DNA from: Pyropia haitanensis
Taxonomy: Eukaryota; Rhodophyta; Bangiophyceae; Bangiales; Bangiaceae
Direction: 5' to 3'
Length of the DNA stretch: 64,000 nt
Assembly (NCBI GenBank): GCA_008729055.1
Contig: SDUX01000002.1
Coordinates: forward strand, 1,492,496 to 1,556,495
The notes under the pieces were generated by a model. That model saw only the letters and a list, made by a program, of their open reading frames with translations. It did no database searches and had not been told where the DNA came from. This document shows, in pieces, positions 10,671 to 23,179 of this stretch; positions within the stretch are counted from its first letter, which is position 1; each line of letters starts with the position of its first letter. A program made the position numbers and the translations under genes.

Positions 10671-12286
10671 TGCGTGCTGACACCCGGCGGCTGCGTCTCA
10701 TTTGCGGCCATCCGTCGGCCGGCTGACGTGCGGGGTCTCCGCTTCGGATGCGTCATCCGGCTGCCGAAAACCACGCACAAGAAATAGCTTGACACCAGCC
10801 CAGCGACCCATCGTTTGCAGGGGGTGGGGGGGTGGGGGGGGGGGTGCCCACACTGTTGCCGCTTGAACACCGTCGGCGGGGGAAACTGGTAGACCCCCCC
10901 CCTCGACGTTGAAAGCTCGGCGGCGGCCGCCGCCCCTCCGCCGCCCCCTCCCACCCGCCGCCGTCTGTGCCAGACGCGCGGGGGAGGGCGGGGACGATCC
11001 CGGTGGCACCCGCGGCGAAGCACGGCACGCGCGTGTACAGCATCGGGCGGGGCGGGGGGGGGCGGCGGGGAGCCGCACGCCCCCGCCCTACCGCTCGCAG
11101 CACCCGCCTCCCTAGCCACGTGCGTCGGGCAAGGGGGGGAGGCACCGGAGGGACAAGGGGGGGGGGGGGGGCGGCAACGGGGACTGTGGCCCCCGCGTGG
11201 CCGCCCGCTGCCCTGCGGCGGCTGCCAGTGGGTAGCGGCCGCCGCCGCGGGTCGGCGCCGCGTCGCGGCTTGCGGCAGCCGCCCTCGCGGCCGGCGGCCC
11301 CCCCCGCTGTGTGCGCGCGCGCGCGCGCGGCGTGCGGTTCAACACGCAGGCCAACGAGGCGGGGGCGTCCGCAGCGGGGTCGGCGCGGCGCGGGTGGGGG
11401 GGGGGTCCCCAGCAGGGCGCCGGCGTGGGCGCGGCTCCAGCGGCGCGCCGGCGCGGGCGGGGGGGGGGTCCCTGGCTGGGCGCCAGCGTCGGGGGGGGGG
11501 GCTCTGGGGGCGGTGACGCGGCGGCGGCGGCGGCGGCGGCGGGCGGCGCACGCCCGCCCCGTCCCCGCGGCGTCGCGCACACGCACGCTGCTGCCGGCGG
11601 GCGTGGGTGCACGCACAGCCTCCCCCCCCGCGACTACCTTCCCGCTACCCCTCCCCTTGCACCCCCCCCCGTTCCCCCCCCCCCCCGCTCCCCCCCCCCC
11701 CCCTCCCTCAAGCACTCGGCCACGCCCGCCTGTTGGTTCTGCCCCCTCCCCGCCCCCTCGACCAGAGGACCCCCCCGCCACCGCGCGTCGCGCGCCGTCA
11801 ACAGCCGCCGCCCGCGGCGGCGGCCACACCGGGGCGCCACCCGCGGCAGCAGCGGCCAACGCGGCACCGACGACAACACGGCCTTCCCCGCCGTCTTCCC
11901 CCGCGGCGTACTGGCAGCCGGGCGGTGGTGGCACGCGGCCGTCCGTCTTCCCCCACCACCCACCACCCCGGCGAGGCCGCCCCCCCCTTCCCCTGGCAGC
12001 AAGGCCGGCACGCCAGACGGTGGGTGGCAACGCGGCGGCTGGGCGCGGGTGAGGCGGGCTGGCGGCGGGCGGTGAGGCGACGCCGCGTCCACTGCGGACG
12101 GGCGCTTCCCCTCTGGCAGTGATCCGCCGTCCATCGTCATCCCGCTCCGTCGCCGCGGCTCCGCTCCGTCTGCACCCCCCCCCCCCCCCCCCGCCCGCCA
12201 CCCTCTCTTTGGGTTGCGTTCTGCTCAGCCCCCCCCTTCCCCTCTTTTTTTCGCTCTGTCCCCTTCCCCCACCGCCGCACCGCGCG
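10671..12286. other. Intergenic, low-complexity GC-rich
   Basis: Long G and C runs and a (CG)n tract near 11311-11328. The long frames here are Pro/Arg/Gly translations open on both strands. No motif supports a gene. Confidence 0.5.
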
Positions 12287-12648
12287 ATGGCGTCGCCCAA
12301 CAAGCCCGGCCGGGACCTGCCGCAGTTCCCGCCCCCCCCCCCGGCGTCGGCCGCGGCGTCCTTGGCGCCGGCGCCCCCGGCGGCGTGCCCGGCGCGGTGG
12401 GCTTCCCGCCCCCCCCCCCCGGCGGCCGCGGCGGCGTTGGCGGCGCCGGCGGCGGCGGCCCCGGCGTCGCCCCCGGCGGCGCACCGCTGTGGGGCTGGAA
12501 CGCGTCGTGCATTCCAACGTCGGGCGGCCTCGTCGACCCGTACCGCTACACGTCGGACGTGGCGCCCGCCGCGGCGGCGCCAACGACCTTGGATGAGCCC
12601 CGCTTCCGTGACCACGGGCCGCCCGTGCCGTCGGTGACGGCCGGCGGT

Positions 12649-12679
<31 letters not shown>

Positions 12680-13211
12680 GCGGCGGCGTCGGCGGTGCGG
12701 GCGGCGGCGGCGTCGGGGGGGGGGGGTGGGCGTTGGCAGCGGCCTGCGGGGCTCCGCGGCGGGGGGGGGGGCGATGGGCGGCGGGGCCAGCGGCCTGCAA
12801 GCCGCCAACGACCTGGCCAAGAGGTACGGGGTGGCGGCGGCGGCGGGCGGCGGCGGTGGTGGTGGCGCCAGCGGCGGGGAGGGGGAGGGGGAGGAGGACG
12901 ATGACGACGAGGTGGAGGTGGAGGACGTGCCGCGCGGGGGGGGGGGTGGGGGGCGCCGCGCGCGCCGCGGCGCTGAGGCGCCGGCCGCCCCACTGCCGTG
13001 CGGCACCCGCCGGCGGCGGACGGACACGGCGGTGGGACGGGAGGGAGGGGGGGGGGTAGGTGCGCCAGTCCCTGGCGTGTGGCCGGTGGTGCGGCGGGCT
13101 GGGCAGCAGACGGGGGTGACGACCGTGGGGGGTGGCGGTGCCCCGTGCGCCTGCTGTGTTTTGTTTTATTTTTTGGCGCGGTCGTGCGTGCAGGGTGGTG
13201 TGGATGGATAG
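12287..13211 (+). CDS. Unrecognised low-complexity protein with acidic segment
   Basis: The ATG at 12287 begins MASPNKPGRDLPQFPP. After a frame change at a C run near 12330 the reading PLWGWNASCIPTSGGLVDPYRYTS runs on to DEPRFRDHGPPVPSVTAGG, a stretch of balanced composition that looks truly coding. A further change at the G run near 12763 leads to SGLQAANDLAKRYGV, polyglycine, an acidic EGEEDDDDEVEVEDVP block and a basic RRRRTD. The frame then stays open to a stop at 13209-13211. A GT at 13050 and an AG just before 13193 could also define a short final intron. I do not recognise a family, and the exact structure is uncertain. Confidence 0.4.
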
Positions 13212-14409
13212 TGTGGGTGATGGCGCCTCACCGCCCCCGTCGGTGTAACCTGCGTGCTGTTGACTACGGCCTTGTCTCGCTTGCTCTATCTCGCTTGCTT
13301 TATTTTTCTTTTATCTTGTGTGCTTCTCAACCAACCAATATACACTCTGTACTCACCCCTGCGCACGTTGACGGTCACACCCCGTTCCTTCCCGCGGCGG
13401 TCACATCCCACACACACGCCGCTCCTTGGGCACGGTGGTCGGGCGGCGGAGCCGTCGCGCCGGCGTGGCCGGCCGTCCCCACACCGTTGGCGCCGCCCCT
13501 GTCCCCCCGCCGCCCCGCCGGCTGATCACCCGTGCACGGCAGCCGCCAGGCCGCCCGCCGCTGTCCGCCCCCTCACGGCCGCGACGCTCGCGGGTGCAGC
13601 GGCGGCGGCGGCGACCAGGGCGGCGGCGGCCGACGGCGGTGGCGGCGACCAGGGCGGCGGCGGCCGACGGCGGTGGCGGCGGCGGCACCGGTGTGGCCGC
13701 CCCATCCGCGACGCGCGCCCGCGTCGGCGGCGGGTGCGGCGGCCAAGTAGCCGACGGCACGCCGCGCGGCGCACCGCGGCGGCGGTGGGCCCCCGTCGGC
13801 CGCGGCCGCGGCCGCGCCGCCGCGCGCCACCGGCCCACCCGCACCGCACGCGGGCGGTCGGGCGCCCCTGCCGCTCTGCCCGCCGCCCGCCCTGCCGCCC
13901 TCTCGCTTCCTGCGCGGCGCGCGTCGCACGCGGGCCTCTTTACAGGCGGCCGCCCGGCGCTGCCCCGCGCGCCACTGGGCGGCGGGCCACCGCCGCGGGC
14001 GCCACCCGCCGCGGCGCAGGCCGCGGCCGACCACGGCTGGCGGCCGGCCGCGCGGCGGGGCGCGCGCACCCCCCCCCCCCCCCCCCGGTGACAAGGCCGC
14101 CGCCGCCGCCCCCCCCCCGCGGCACCGTGCGGCTCGTCCACGCCGCCGCCGCCGGGCGGGCGCTCACCCCCTGCCGCGGCCGCGGCCGCGCTTGGCTCCC
14201 CGCGCGCCGCGGCCGCCGCCCGCTCCCCGGCCGCGCCCCCCACCGCCGCGCCCTTCGGACACTGCCGACGCGGCGGTGGCGGCGGCGGCACCCGCCCCTC
14301 CCCCCCCTGCGTCGGCGCTGCCCACCCGCCGCACAGACGACGCGTCACTCGACGCGTCGCCCCCCCCCCCCGCCACCGCCCCCGCTGCCGGCGCCGTCGC
14401 CGCCGCCGC

Positions 14410-14479
<70 letters not shown>
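13212..14479. other. Low-complexity GC-rich interval
   Basis: A slightly AT-richer piece at 13240-13400 is followed by dense GCC/GGC repeats with near-identical copies of GCGGCGGCCGACGGCGGTGG around 13619-13682. No gene is supported; part may be the 3' region of the Mediator-like gene on the minus strand. Confidence 0.4.
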
Positions 14480-14490
<11 letters not shown>

Positions 14491-14512
14491 CCCCCCCCCC
14501 CCGCCTCGACCG
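14384..14512. repeat. GCC trinucleotide tract ending in a C run
   Basis: Dense GCC/CCG triplets followed by a run of C near 14490-14502, at the presumed 3' end of the Mediator-like coding region. Confidence 0.6.
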
Positions 14513-15194
14513 CGACGACGCCGCTGCCGCTCGCGGCGGGGTCCCGCCCCACCGGAATGCACGCGACCGGCAGGCGCGCGGCGGCGGCGGCGGCGGCGGC
14601 GGTCGCCGGCGGGGGCCCCCGAAAGGGCCGCACGCACGCCGGCAGGAAGGCGCCGACGGCCACGTCGTACGCGAGCAGCCGGTGGTCCCCGTCGCTCGCG
14701 CCCGCCGCGGCGGCGGCAGCGGCGGCGGCGGCGGCGGTGGAGGCGGCGGCCGCGGCCGCCCCCCCCCCGCCGGCGCCGGCCGTCAGCACGGACCGGTGGA
14801 GGGAGAGGAAGGCGACGAGGCGGAGGAAGGCGGCCTCGCCGCCGCCGCCGCGGATGGGCGGCGACGCGGCCGCCACGTCGGCGGCGACCGCCGCGGCCGA
14901 CGGCGGCGGGTCGACGGTCGGCGGCGGGATGCCGAGCGTTGACGCGGTCGCCCAGTAGTGGCGCGCCGCGGCGGTGGCGCGCTCTGAGAGGAGGCGGAAG
15001 AGGGCGGCCGACGACGAGCGGTGGCGGCCGACGGGCTCGGCCATGCCCGTCACGGTTACGAGCTCGGGCATGAGCGGCAGCCGCCCGCGGCTGGCCGGCG
15101 GGGGGGCGGGGGGAGGGGGGCGGCCGCCGCCGCGCCGCCGCCGCCGCCGCCGCCGCCCTCCTCCCGCGGCCGTTTGACGCCCCCGCCGCCGGGC

Positions 15195-15226
<32 letters not shown>

Positions 15227-15396
15227 GGCCGCGACGCCCGCCACCGCCGCCGAGAACCAAATGACGGCGTAAAAGAGGCGGTCGCCAACGACGACGCCGA
15301 CGCCGCCGCCGGGCACGCCCGTGATGCGCACGCCGTACCACGCGGTGCAGCAGCGGGCGAGCACCTCTACCCGGTCGGCGTAGAGGTCGGCGGGGG

Positions 15397-15443
<47 letters not shown>

Positions 15444-15894
15444 TCGGCAGCGGGGGGTGGCGGGCCGCCGGTCGCCCCCGCCGCGCCGTCGCCGGGCAGC
15501 GGCGGCAGCAGCCCGTAGCTGTGCGCGTCGTACGCGTCGAGCGCGCGGCGGCTGGCCGCCGCCGCCGCCGCGTCGGCCGCCGCCACCGTCGCCGCCGCCG
15601 CCGCCGTTGGCGAGCGGGGCGATGCCGCCGCCGGCCGGCCTACCCCCCCGCCCCCCCCGCCCCCCCCCCCGCCAATCGCCTCTGCGGGCACCGCCTCCCG
15701 CGCAACGGGCGGGGCGCCCGCGTGGAGGCGGTCGAGCTTGGCCTGCAGCCGCGACTGTACGCCCGCCAGCAGCGCGGCGGCCGCGTCGAGGCGCGCCGCG
15801 TCAATGGCGGGGGCGGGGGCGGGCCCCTTGCCGCCGCCGCCGCCGCCGCGGCCGCCGCCGCCGCCGCCGCCGCCGCTCCCACCGCCGCCGCCGC

Positions 15895-15938
<44 letters not shown>

Positions 15939-16370
15939 ACACCCCCCCGCCCCGTCGGCGGTCCCCCCCCCCCGGCGCGGCCGACGCCGCCTCGGCCGCC
16001 TCGGCCGCCGCGGCGGCGCGGACGCGGGCCACCTCCGAGGCGGCCGCCTGCAGCCGCCGCGCCACCTGCGCGGTGCGCGAGCGCAGCGACACGCGGGCGG
16101 GCGTCACTGGCGACGCGGGCGGCGGCGGCGCCGCGGCCGGCGGCGGCGCCGCGGCCGGCGGCGCCGCGGCCGGCGGCGCCGCGGCCGTCGACGCCGCGAC
16201 GGCGGTGGGGGGGGGGGGCGCCGCCGCCGCGGCGGCCGGCAAGGCCGCTGCGGGCGGCGGCGCGGGCGGGGGGAGGGGGTGGTGGGGGGGGGGGTGGTGG
16301 CCCCTCGCACCGGGCGGAGGGGGGGGAGCGGCGCCCGGGGGGGGGGTGCAAAGGGGGAGTAGGACGCCAT
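14480..16370 (-). CDS. Candidate Mediator subunit 27-like protein, low-complexity, frame changes at G/C runs
   Basis: The ATG at 16368-16370 starts MASYSPFAPPP. Later frames give RVSLRSRTAQVARRLQAAA, then a helix DAARLDAAAALLAGVQSRLQ, the middle segment DRVEVLARCCTAWYGVRITG with DRLFYAVIWFS, and ELVTVTGMAEPVGRH. The C-terminal block LFRLLSERATAAARHYW ... FLRLVAFLSLHRSVLTA ... DHRLLAYDVAVGAFLPACVRPFRG aligns by eye with the MED27 C-terminus, where VFxxxxxHATxALxxY, FLxWLxSYxxLF and LPPxxRxFR are conserved. The usual zinc-like Cys pair of MED27 is not evident. Long Ala, Gly and Pro tracts separate the pieces. The 3' end is not resolved. A role in RNA polymerase II transcription is inferred only if the resemblance holds. 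Confidence 0.4.
15826..15952. repeat. GCC/CGC trinucleotide tract
   Basis: About 125 bases of almost pure CGC/CCG triplets, read as polyglycine on the minus strand inside the Mediator-like gene. Confidence 0.7.
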
Positions 16371-19300
16371 GCCAAACCACGCGCGCACGGGGGAAGGGGG
16401 GGGGGGTGGTAGGGGGAGCGTGAGGTGGATGGGGGGCGGGGGGAGCGGGTGTAGAGCAAACGGATGGGGGGGAGGGGAGGGGAAAAGGCGTCAAGGGGCG
16501 GCCGGCTTGCACGCACCTGATGCACCTTGGGTGGCGGGCGGCCTTTACCAGGGCCGTTGTCCACGCGCTCCTTGCGTACTCACGGGCGCGTGGGGAAGCG
16601 CCGCGGCTGGCAAGGGCGGGGGCGCACGCGGCGCCACCGCGTGGCCCGCGCCGTACTCGCGTCGGGCCGCGCAGGGGGTGCGTGCGGAGGCGGCGGCGCA
16701 CCGCGGACGCAAGAAAAAAACGGCACCCATCCCGCGCCACGTGCCCCGCCGCCGCGGTCCGCGACGGGCGGGCGCCCGCGACGGCAGTGGCGGACAACAG
16801 CCCCCGGGCGCAGCGGGAGAAATCTGAACAGCAGAACTCTGACCGAACTACGAGACATTGCAACAACTTATGTAATTGGTATCACGACGAAGGGAGGCTC
16901 ACCTGAGGCTGTTAAACACATGTAGTCTATTCTGGATTGTAGCCATCTGCTCATTGGTCAATAGAGAGTTTTGGCAACTCAAAAGTCAGAATTTGGGTCA
17001 TTTTTGGTTCTGTGGATGGTTGAGATCTTAAGTCCATATTTTTATCTCGAACTTGACGTCGTCCGAATAAAACACTTTGCACGCAGAACACGTGGCGTCC
17101 AGCAGCCAATCAAGCTGCGTGTGTGGCGGTCTGTTTGATGCTTGGACAACATCTTGCGCGGTGAGGACCGGCCCTCATTCTGTTTTGGCCTGGCCTGTCG
17201 CGGTCTGGTGACTGCCGTGGTGCGCACGGCTGCGGGTGATGACCTGCGGCGGAGTGCGCTCCGCGGCCGGGCGCCTGCTGGCGAGCCGGCCGCCCCCGTC
17301 CGTGTCTGCTGCCATTGCCGCCATGCAACCGCTGTCTGCTACCTGACGCGGGAGTGGGGTGCCGCCACCAAGAACGGCCACGCCGCTTTCCTGGGACGAC
17401 CAACAGCACGTGCCGCGTGGTGGGGCGGCGACTGCCGATAGCACTCGCCGCGTGGCCGCCACGCAAGCGTGGATTTCGGGGAGAGGTGGGAGCGGAGGCC
17501 GTCGTAGGGACGTCGGGTGACGGAGGCGCCCGTGGCACCGTCCTTCCAGCCGCCAATGCTTTGCCAGTACAGCAGTGGGGGGCCCGTGCGGGAACCGGTC
17601 TTACAAAGATAGTCGCATGCCGCGAGCGGCGGCAAGCCACGGCCTTGCACGACGTACCTGGCCGTTCCATCGGTCGTTTGGCCAGGGTCCTCTTCCCTTG
17701 CCCCTCTCACCCCGTGACGCAGCCGCCCCAGCCCCCCCCCCCCCCCGCCGCCGTTTCCACAGTGCCCAATCGGGGTCATCAGGGGGCTTTCTGTGTTGCC
17801 ATATCTTCTTGCTTTTCGTGGCGTTGCCCGTTGCCGCCCCCGACCAGTATCAACTGATTTGAGGGGGGAGGGGGGGGAGTGAAGGCTGCAGCGGTGCCGG
17901 GCCGGTCAAGCGGGCGCCGCGTTGGCAGTGGGCGACGGCGGGGGCGGGGACGAATGTCATAGCAGGGAGGGTGGAGCGGGCGGCCGACCGTCGCCCATGA
18001 CGCGGTGGCCGCGGGCGACCCCGCTGGAGCGACGTCCCACCCCCCCGGCGCAACCAGCATGGGTCCGCTCGCTGGCGCCACCAAGGGGGGTACCCTTCCG
18101 CCTGGGCGCGGCACATATGAAGTGGAGGGCGCAGGGTGCATGCGGAGTGACGCCCGCCACCATGGACGAGACGGTCGGCACAGTGGAGCTGGGGCCGGGG
18201 GGGCGGTCGGCAGCCGTGAGTCCCCGACCGACAGTCTTGGGGGGGGAAATGGGGAAGCCGGGCGTCAGCTGGAGGCGGGGCAGAGGGGAACCAGCATGTG
18301 GGCTGGTGGGTGCCAGCGTCCGTGGCTGCGAGCACCAAACAGAGGAGGGGGACGGCTGGACGTCCCGCCTGCTGGCAAATTCCGCTACCATGGTGGGTGC
18401 GGCACGCGGCCAGCAAGGTCCAAGGGAACGCCACGGAACTGGACTCCGAGTGTGTGTGTAGTGTGGCCGGGTCGTCACCGCCGGCAGTGCCCCCCCCGCC
18501 CGCACCCCTCCCCCCTTCCCTCACTACGGCACTCCCGCACGCCATCACCCACCGCCAATTGGCCGCGTCGCCAACAGTCGATCAAGGACGATCGACCTCT
18601 CGCCCTCAGGTGCCCCACCGCCAGCCAGCGGTGGGCACAGCGGCCCGTTTGGCGGAGCGCCACGAGAGTGACGGGGGCAAGGTGGGGGCAGCGCCCCCCT
18701 GCCGCCTCCCGCCGGGGGTGTGGAATACGGGGTCTCACAGCCGCTCGACGAGGAACACCGTGGACACGACTACGGAGGAGCCGGCCGCCGCGGTGGCCGA
18801 GCGCGCGCGGCGCGGTTGCCCTGCTGCCGAGAGAGTGAGCGGCGGGGGGGGTGCACCGGAGGAGCGGGAGGAGCCGCCTCCGCTCTGCAGCGTGCGCAGT
18901 GGGTACCGCCCCCTCCCTGCTCTCCCTGGCCCCCAGCGCACGCTGCCACCGCCCTCGCCCTTTCTCTGGCGCGGCTGCCGTCCTCTAAACGACCGCTCTG
19001 TCCTCCAAAATCTTGCCCTGCTCCCCGCTCCCCCGCCTCCTCTTCCCCGATCCCCCACTCCCCATCCCCCCCCCGGACACCCCCACCGTCGCGTTCCCCC
19101 CCCCAGCTCCTGCCGCCGCCAACAACACCGCCGCCATCGCACGGGCACGCTATGGGTTGCGGCAGGACAGCGTCGCGCGTCGCTTGCGGGTCGACCTGTC
19201 TGTTGTCGAGACTGACCTTGACTGTCGGCGGGACTTGCGCCACGGGGAAGAGTACCGCCTGCCCAGCATCTGGGGTGTCACGAGGCACCCTGGGTCGCGG

Positions 19301-22300
19301 GGGGGGAACTTGCACTGCTGCCGCCACCGCGGCCAGCTCCGCTGCGGACCAGCACAGCCCCCTGTCGCCACAGTCACCACCGTCCCCGTCGACGCCGTCG
19401 TTATCACTGAAGGTCTGCCGTTCACCGTCCGCCGCCATCTCGGGGCGGTGCCGTCCTACGCCACGCACAGCTCCCGAAGGGGCACCCTCGGCCCCATTCG
19501 AACCGCGGTACCCACCCCGTCGCGGCCGCCGCCACGGCCAGTTTGCAAGGGTGCAACAGGCACCCACTCCCCCCCCCCGGCGCCGCGCCCGATCTGCTGG
19601 CAGCTGCTCTCCTTGGGGGGGCGGTGCGCTGGGGAGTGGGCACTGCTTGAGGCTCCTCGCCGTTGCCCGCGGCGCCACCCGCACGCATCCGTCTCTTCTT
19701 CCGGCGCGCCGTCACGCTCCTCCCTCCCCATGGTGCCACCACCTCACAGACGGCCAGCCTCCCGCTCCAGACTCTCCCACTAGACACAGGCCGTTTGTCT
19801 TGGCTGCTGGGCTAAGGGGGCGGCGCAGTCGACGCAATTGGGCGGCCGCTCAAAGAGCTGGCGTCGCCGACGGGTCGCCGACGCTCGATGCGGGCCACCC
19901 CCTTCTCCGCGGCATATTATTTTACCCGCTTCCCTCCCGTTGCCCCCCACCCGACACCCAGACCAGGCCCGCCCCCCCCACCCCCCCCCCCCCCTCACTC
20001 TCCCCAGACACCCCCCCATCCCTGGCCGACCGCCGCTGCCTGTGTCGCGGCCGGCACACAGCAACCCCAAAGCCGCCACCGACGCGGCGGCGCCGCCTCA
20101 CCTGCCCGCGGCGGGAGAGGGGCGTGACGGCGGGTGGGCAGAGGGCGTGGCTACACCCCGCACGTGCCAGGGCGGGGGGGAAGGTGGGGCCCGAGAGGGC
20201 CAGAGTCAGGAAAAGGCACACCAGTCCCACCCCCCGTGTGCTGGCCGCGGCGACACGCGGCTGTAGGCTGCTGCTGGACGCTTGTGTGGAGGTGGGCTGG
20301 GGCGACCATCTGCGGGGGTGCACGAGCACAGCGGGGGGGGACAGCTGTGCAGACGCAGGGGAGGACACAGCAGAGCCGCGCGCGTCGGCCAGCCATCCCA
20401 GTGTCCCGTCCTTCCAAGCACGGCGCGCCACCCGGCCGCGTTCCGCCCATTGCCACGCCCCGCCCCCCACTGCGCCTCGCTGCCTCCCGCGGGAGCCGGT
20501 GCTGTGCCCAAAAAAGGGCCTCGAACCGAGCCGTGGCGGCTGCAGCGGCTACCAGTGCACCATGAGGTTGCGCCCGTGACTGTCACGGCAACGCTCGGCG
20601 GTACTCGCTCTCGCGATTGCCGGCTATGCTCCTCCCGCCCACCAGTACCAAATCCGCCCCCCCCCCCTGCCGCCCCTCCCCTCTTGCGTCGATCGGCCGG
20701 CGAGCCACCACCTCAGTCACCACCGCGGGGGCCTTCTTTTGCAACGGCGGGTGGGGTCAGTTTCGGGCAGCCCCACGGCTAGTGCGGTGCGGCCCTCATC
20801 CCGAGACCCACCGCCTCCAACACCAAAGTCCCAACTCGCCCTCCACTTCTCTGCCGACTAGCCGTGGCGTGCCCGACTGTGGCCGCGGCGCAGTTGGTGG
20901 CGTCACTCGGGACGGTCCCAGGCAGAGCCGTCACGAGATGGGGGGGGATGGAGAGGGCGCACCCAGACCCGCCGTGCGGCACATTGGCCTGGCACGTCCC
21001 CCTTACGTGACTTACTCGCAGAGACCTCGCACACCACTATCATCGAACCCATGAATGGCATGAGGGGGGGGAGGGGGGGGGGCGGGGTGCCTGCGCGCGG
21101 TTTGGCGGTCGGGGGGGTGAGCACAGGAAGACGAACGACCCCCGGCTGCTGCCAGTGTGACCAAAGGGGCTGCCGTCCCCGCCGCCCACCGCCTGGATCA
21201 GCGGTGGGCATCGGCGGGGGGGCGTCAGATCGTCCCCGTCCACTGCCTCGGCTCAGCGTCAGCGCCTTGTTGGCCTGTCGACCGTCGGTCGGGGCAGGGA
21301 GCGGCCCCATGGCCTTGCATGGAGTGTGCCAGCCTGGGCGCGACCCGCGACCCGCGCAACGCCCGCCCCCCAGGCAGCTGCCGGCTCCGCGGAGGTCGGA
21401 TCCGCACCGCCACGATCCTCCCACCGCCCAGCTGCCGAGCGCCGCCCGCTGGACCTGCGTGAGGCTCCTCGTCTGCTCAAGCCGACCTGCCTCCCCGCCA
21501 GCCCGTCCGCCTGCCCAACCGGGAGCCCGCCCGCCCGCCCACCCGCGCCGGCCGCCTCCCCCTCCCCGGCCAACCTCCTGGCCGACCTTTTGGGCGCCCG
21601 CTTGCCATCCAACTCCCTCACCCCCCCCCCCCCCCCCCCGCCCCCTCCACCGTTTAGTGGGCGGCAGCGGCCTGAATTGGCTGCCGCTGGGCCGGCGATC
21701 CTGTCGCGGGGCGTTGCCAATGAAGGGGCATCACCCAGTTTCTGCCGCGCGCCTTCCCGGCCCCCGCCCACGCAACTACCGGGCTCACGCTCCAAGCCTT
21801 GGAGCTGAGGACGGCGGGCCGGCGGGGGAGGTGTGCCTGTCGAGACGCCGCGTCCATCGTGTTGGCTGCGCGCGGGCGGTGGCGTGGCGGCGGCCGCATC
21901 GGCCTTCGTCTTGCTCGTCACGCCGCTGACGACCGCCAGCACGCCGCCCCGCTCCGTGCAAATGTGGCTGGGGTCCACCCCCTGTGGTGCGACGGGGACC
22001 AGTCTTGTCTCTATCTACCTCCGTGCATCCAAGCCCCCATCCACGTACCCAGCCCCCCCCCTCTCCCCCCCTACGGCCGTCTGCGGCCGCTGCCACGCCC
22101 GCCACAGTCACTGCGACGGCGGCGGCCGCCGCGACGGAACCAACTCGGCCGTCCACGGCCCCTTCTTGCTGCCGCGCTCCCCTGCAGGGCCTCCGCGTGG
22201 CGGACTGGGTGCGTGGGCGTGTGAGGGGGCGACAGGGGGGCACACCCCTGACGGGGCGGGCGTGGCGCCGCCGCCGTCCTCTCCCTCCTTCCCCCCCCCC

Positions 22301-22899
22301 CCTCCCCCCCCCTTGCAGGCACAGGTCTGGGTGGGGGGAGGGAGGGGAGGAGCGGGTCGTTGGCACGGCCGTCACGTTGGTTGGCGTTGAGGGCGGGGGG
22401 GGGGGTTGCGCCTGGGGCTGCAACCTCGCAACCAGGCGACGCCCAACTGACACGCCTTGCGCGGGTCGGTGGGGACGTAGGGTGGGGGGGGGTGGTACGC
22501 ACCCCAGACCCGGTGTTGCCACTGGCGGCGACGCGACGTGACGAGCCACGCCACGGCGGCGCGGCCGCGATCGCCATCGGTGGGAGTGCCTGTGGACGGT
22601 GGAGGGCGGGTGGCGGGACACGCGGCGGAGCGCGCCGCCCCGACGGCCGCGACCTGTCGGCTGCCGCACCGAACTGTGCCCGCCAGACGCCCCCGCCCGC
22701 TGCCGAGCCGCGCCGCCGCTGTTGTCGTCGCCGCCCGCCGCCCCCCCACCGTGGGAGGGGGGGGGAAGGGGGGGCAAGAAGCTGGCGGCAGCCGCCGCAG
22801 CGTGTGGGATAAAAGGGGGTCGCGGTGGCTCGGTCGGTGGCGCCGCTCTGGCCGGTACGCCCTCACCGCCGCCCACCCACCTGCCGAGAGAGCTCCTTG
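16371..22899. other. 6.5-kb interval without a convincing gene
   Basis: Open frames here are compositional. The longest plus-strand one (18720-20579) includes a Cys/Thr/Ser-rich piece near 19150-19400, beginning MGCGRTASRVACGST, that could be an exon of a secreted protein, but nothing anchors it. A distinct AT-rich island lies at 16,850-17,140. Poly-C/G runs are frequent, for example near 21620-21650 and 22290-22315. Nothing else is supportable. Confidence 0.5.
16850..17140. other. AT-rich island
   Basis: About 290 bases with far lower G+C than either flank, sharply bounded. No terminal repeats or coding frame found. It could be a relict transposon end or a regulatory region. Confidence 0.4.
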
Positions 22900-22914
22900 C
22901 CCTACGGGAAATTT
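22900..22914 (+). repeat. Left terminal inverted repeat of the Tnp2-type transposon
   Basis: CCCTACGGGAAATTT, matching the complement of 29378-29392; preceded by the target duplication TTG. Confidence 0.9.
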
Positions 22915-23110
22915 AGGGCGGGTTATCCTGGCAGTGGCTGGATATCCTGGCCCTGGATCGGCTGGACTTTGATAGGCGGACATTGCTTCTCCGCGATCGA
23001 GATGCCTGGTTATCCCGCCCGAGTCGCCAGGATAACCAACACTATCTACCTGGATAACCAGGCACGGGGTGCCTGGATGACCAGATCCTGGTGCCGGGAT
23101 AACCAGGTCA
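22915..23110. repeat. Left subterminal repeat zone
   Basis: At least six copies of a motif around GGTTATCC/GGATAACC or the variant GGATATCC, in both orientations, usually extended as CCTGGTTATCC. A similar zone sits at the other end of the element. CACTA-group transposases bind such arrays. Confidence 0.7.
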
Positions 23111-23179
23111 TGCGGAAGCGTTCTTTGTGCTTACAAACGACGCTTCATCGTTTCTTTACACTCGTTAATTGATTTATGA

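Noticed and set aside
18720..20579. 619-codon plus-strand frame as a gene
   Set aside because: Mostly Pro/Arg/Ser low complexity overlapping equally long frames on the other strand; only a short Cys-rich piece looks unusual and nothing anchors start, splice or family.
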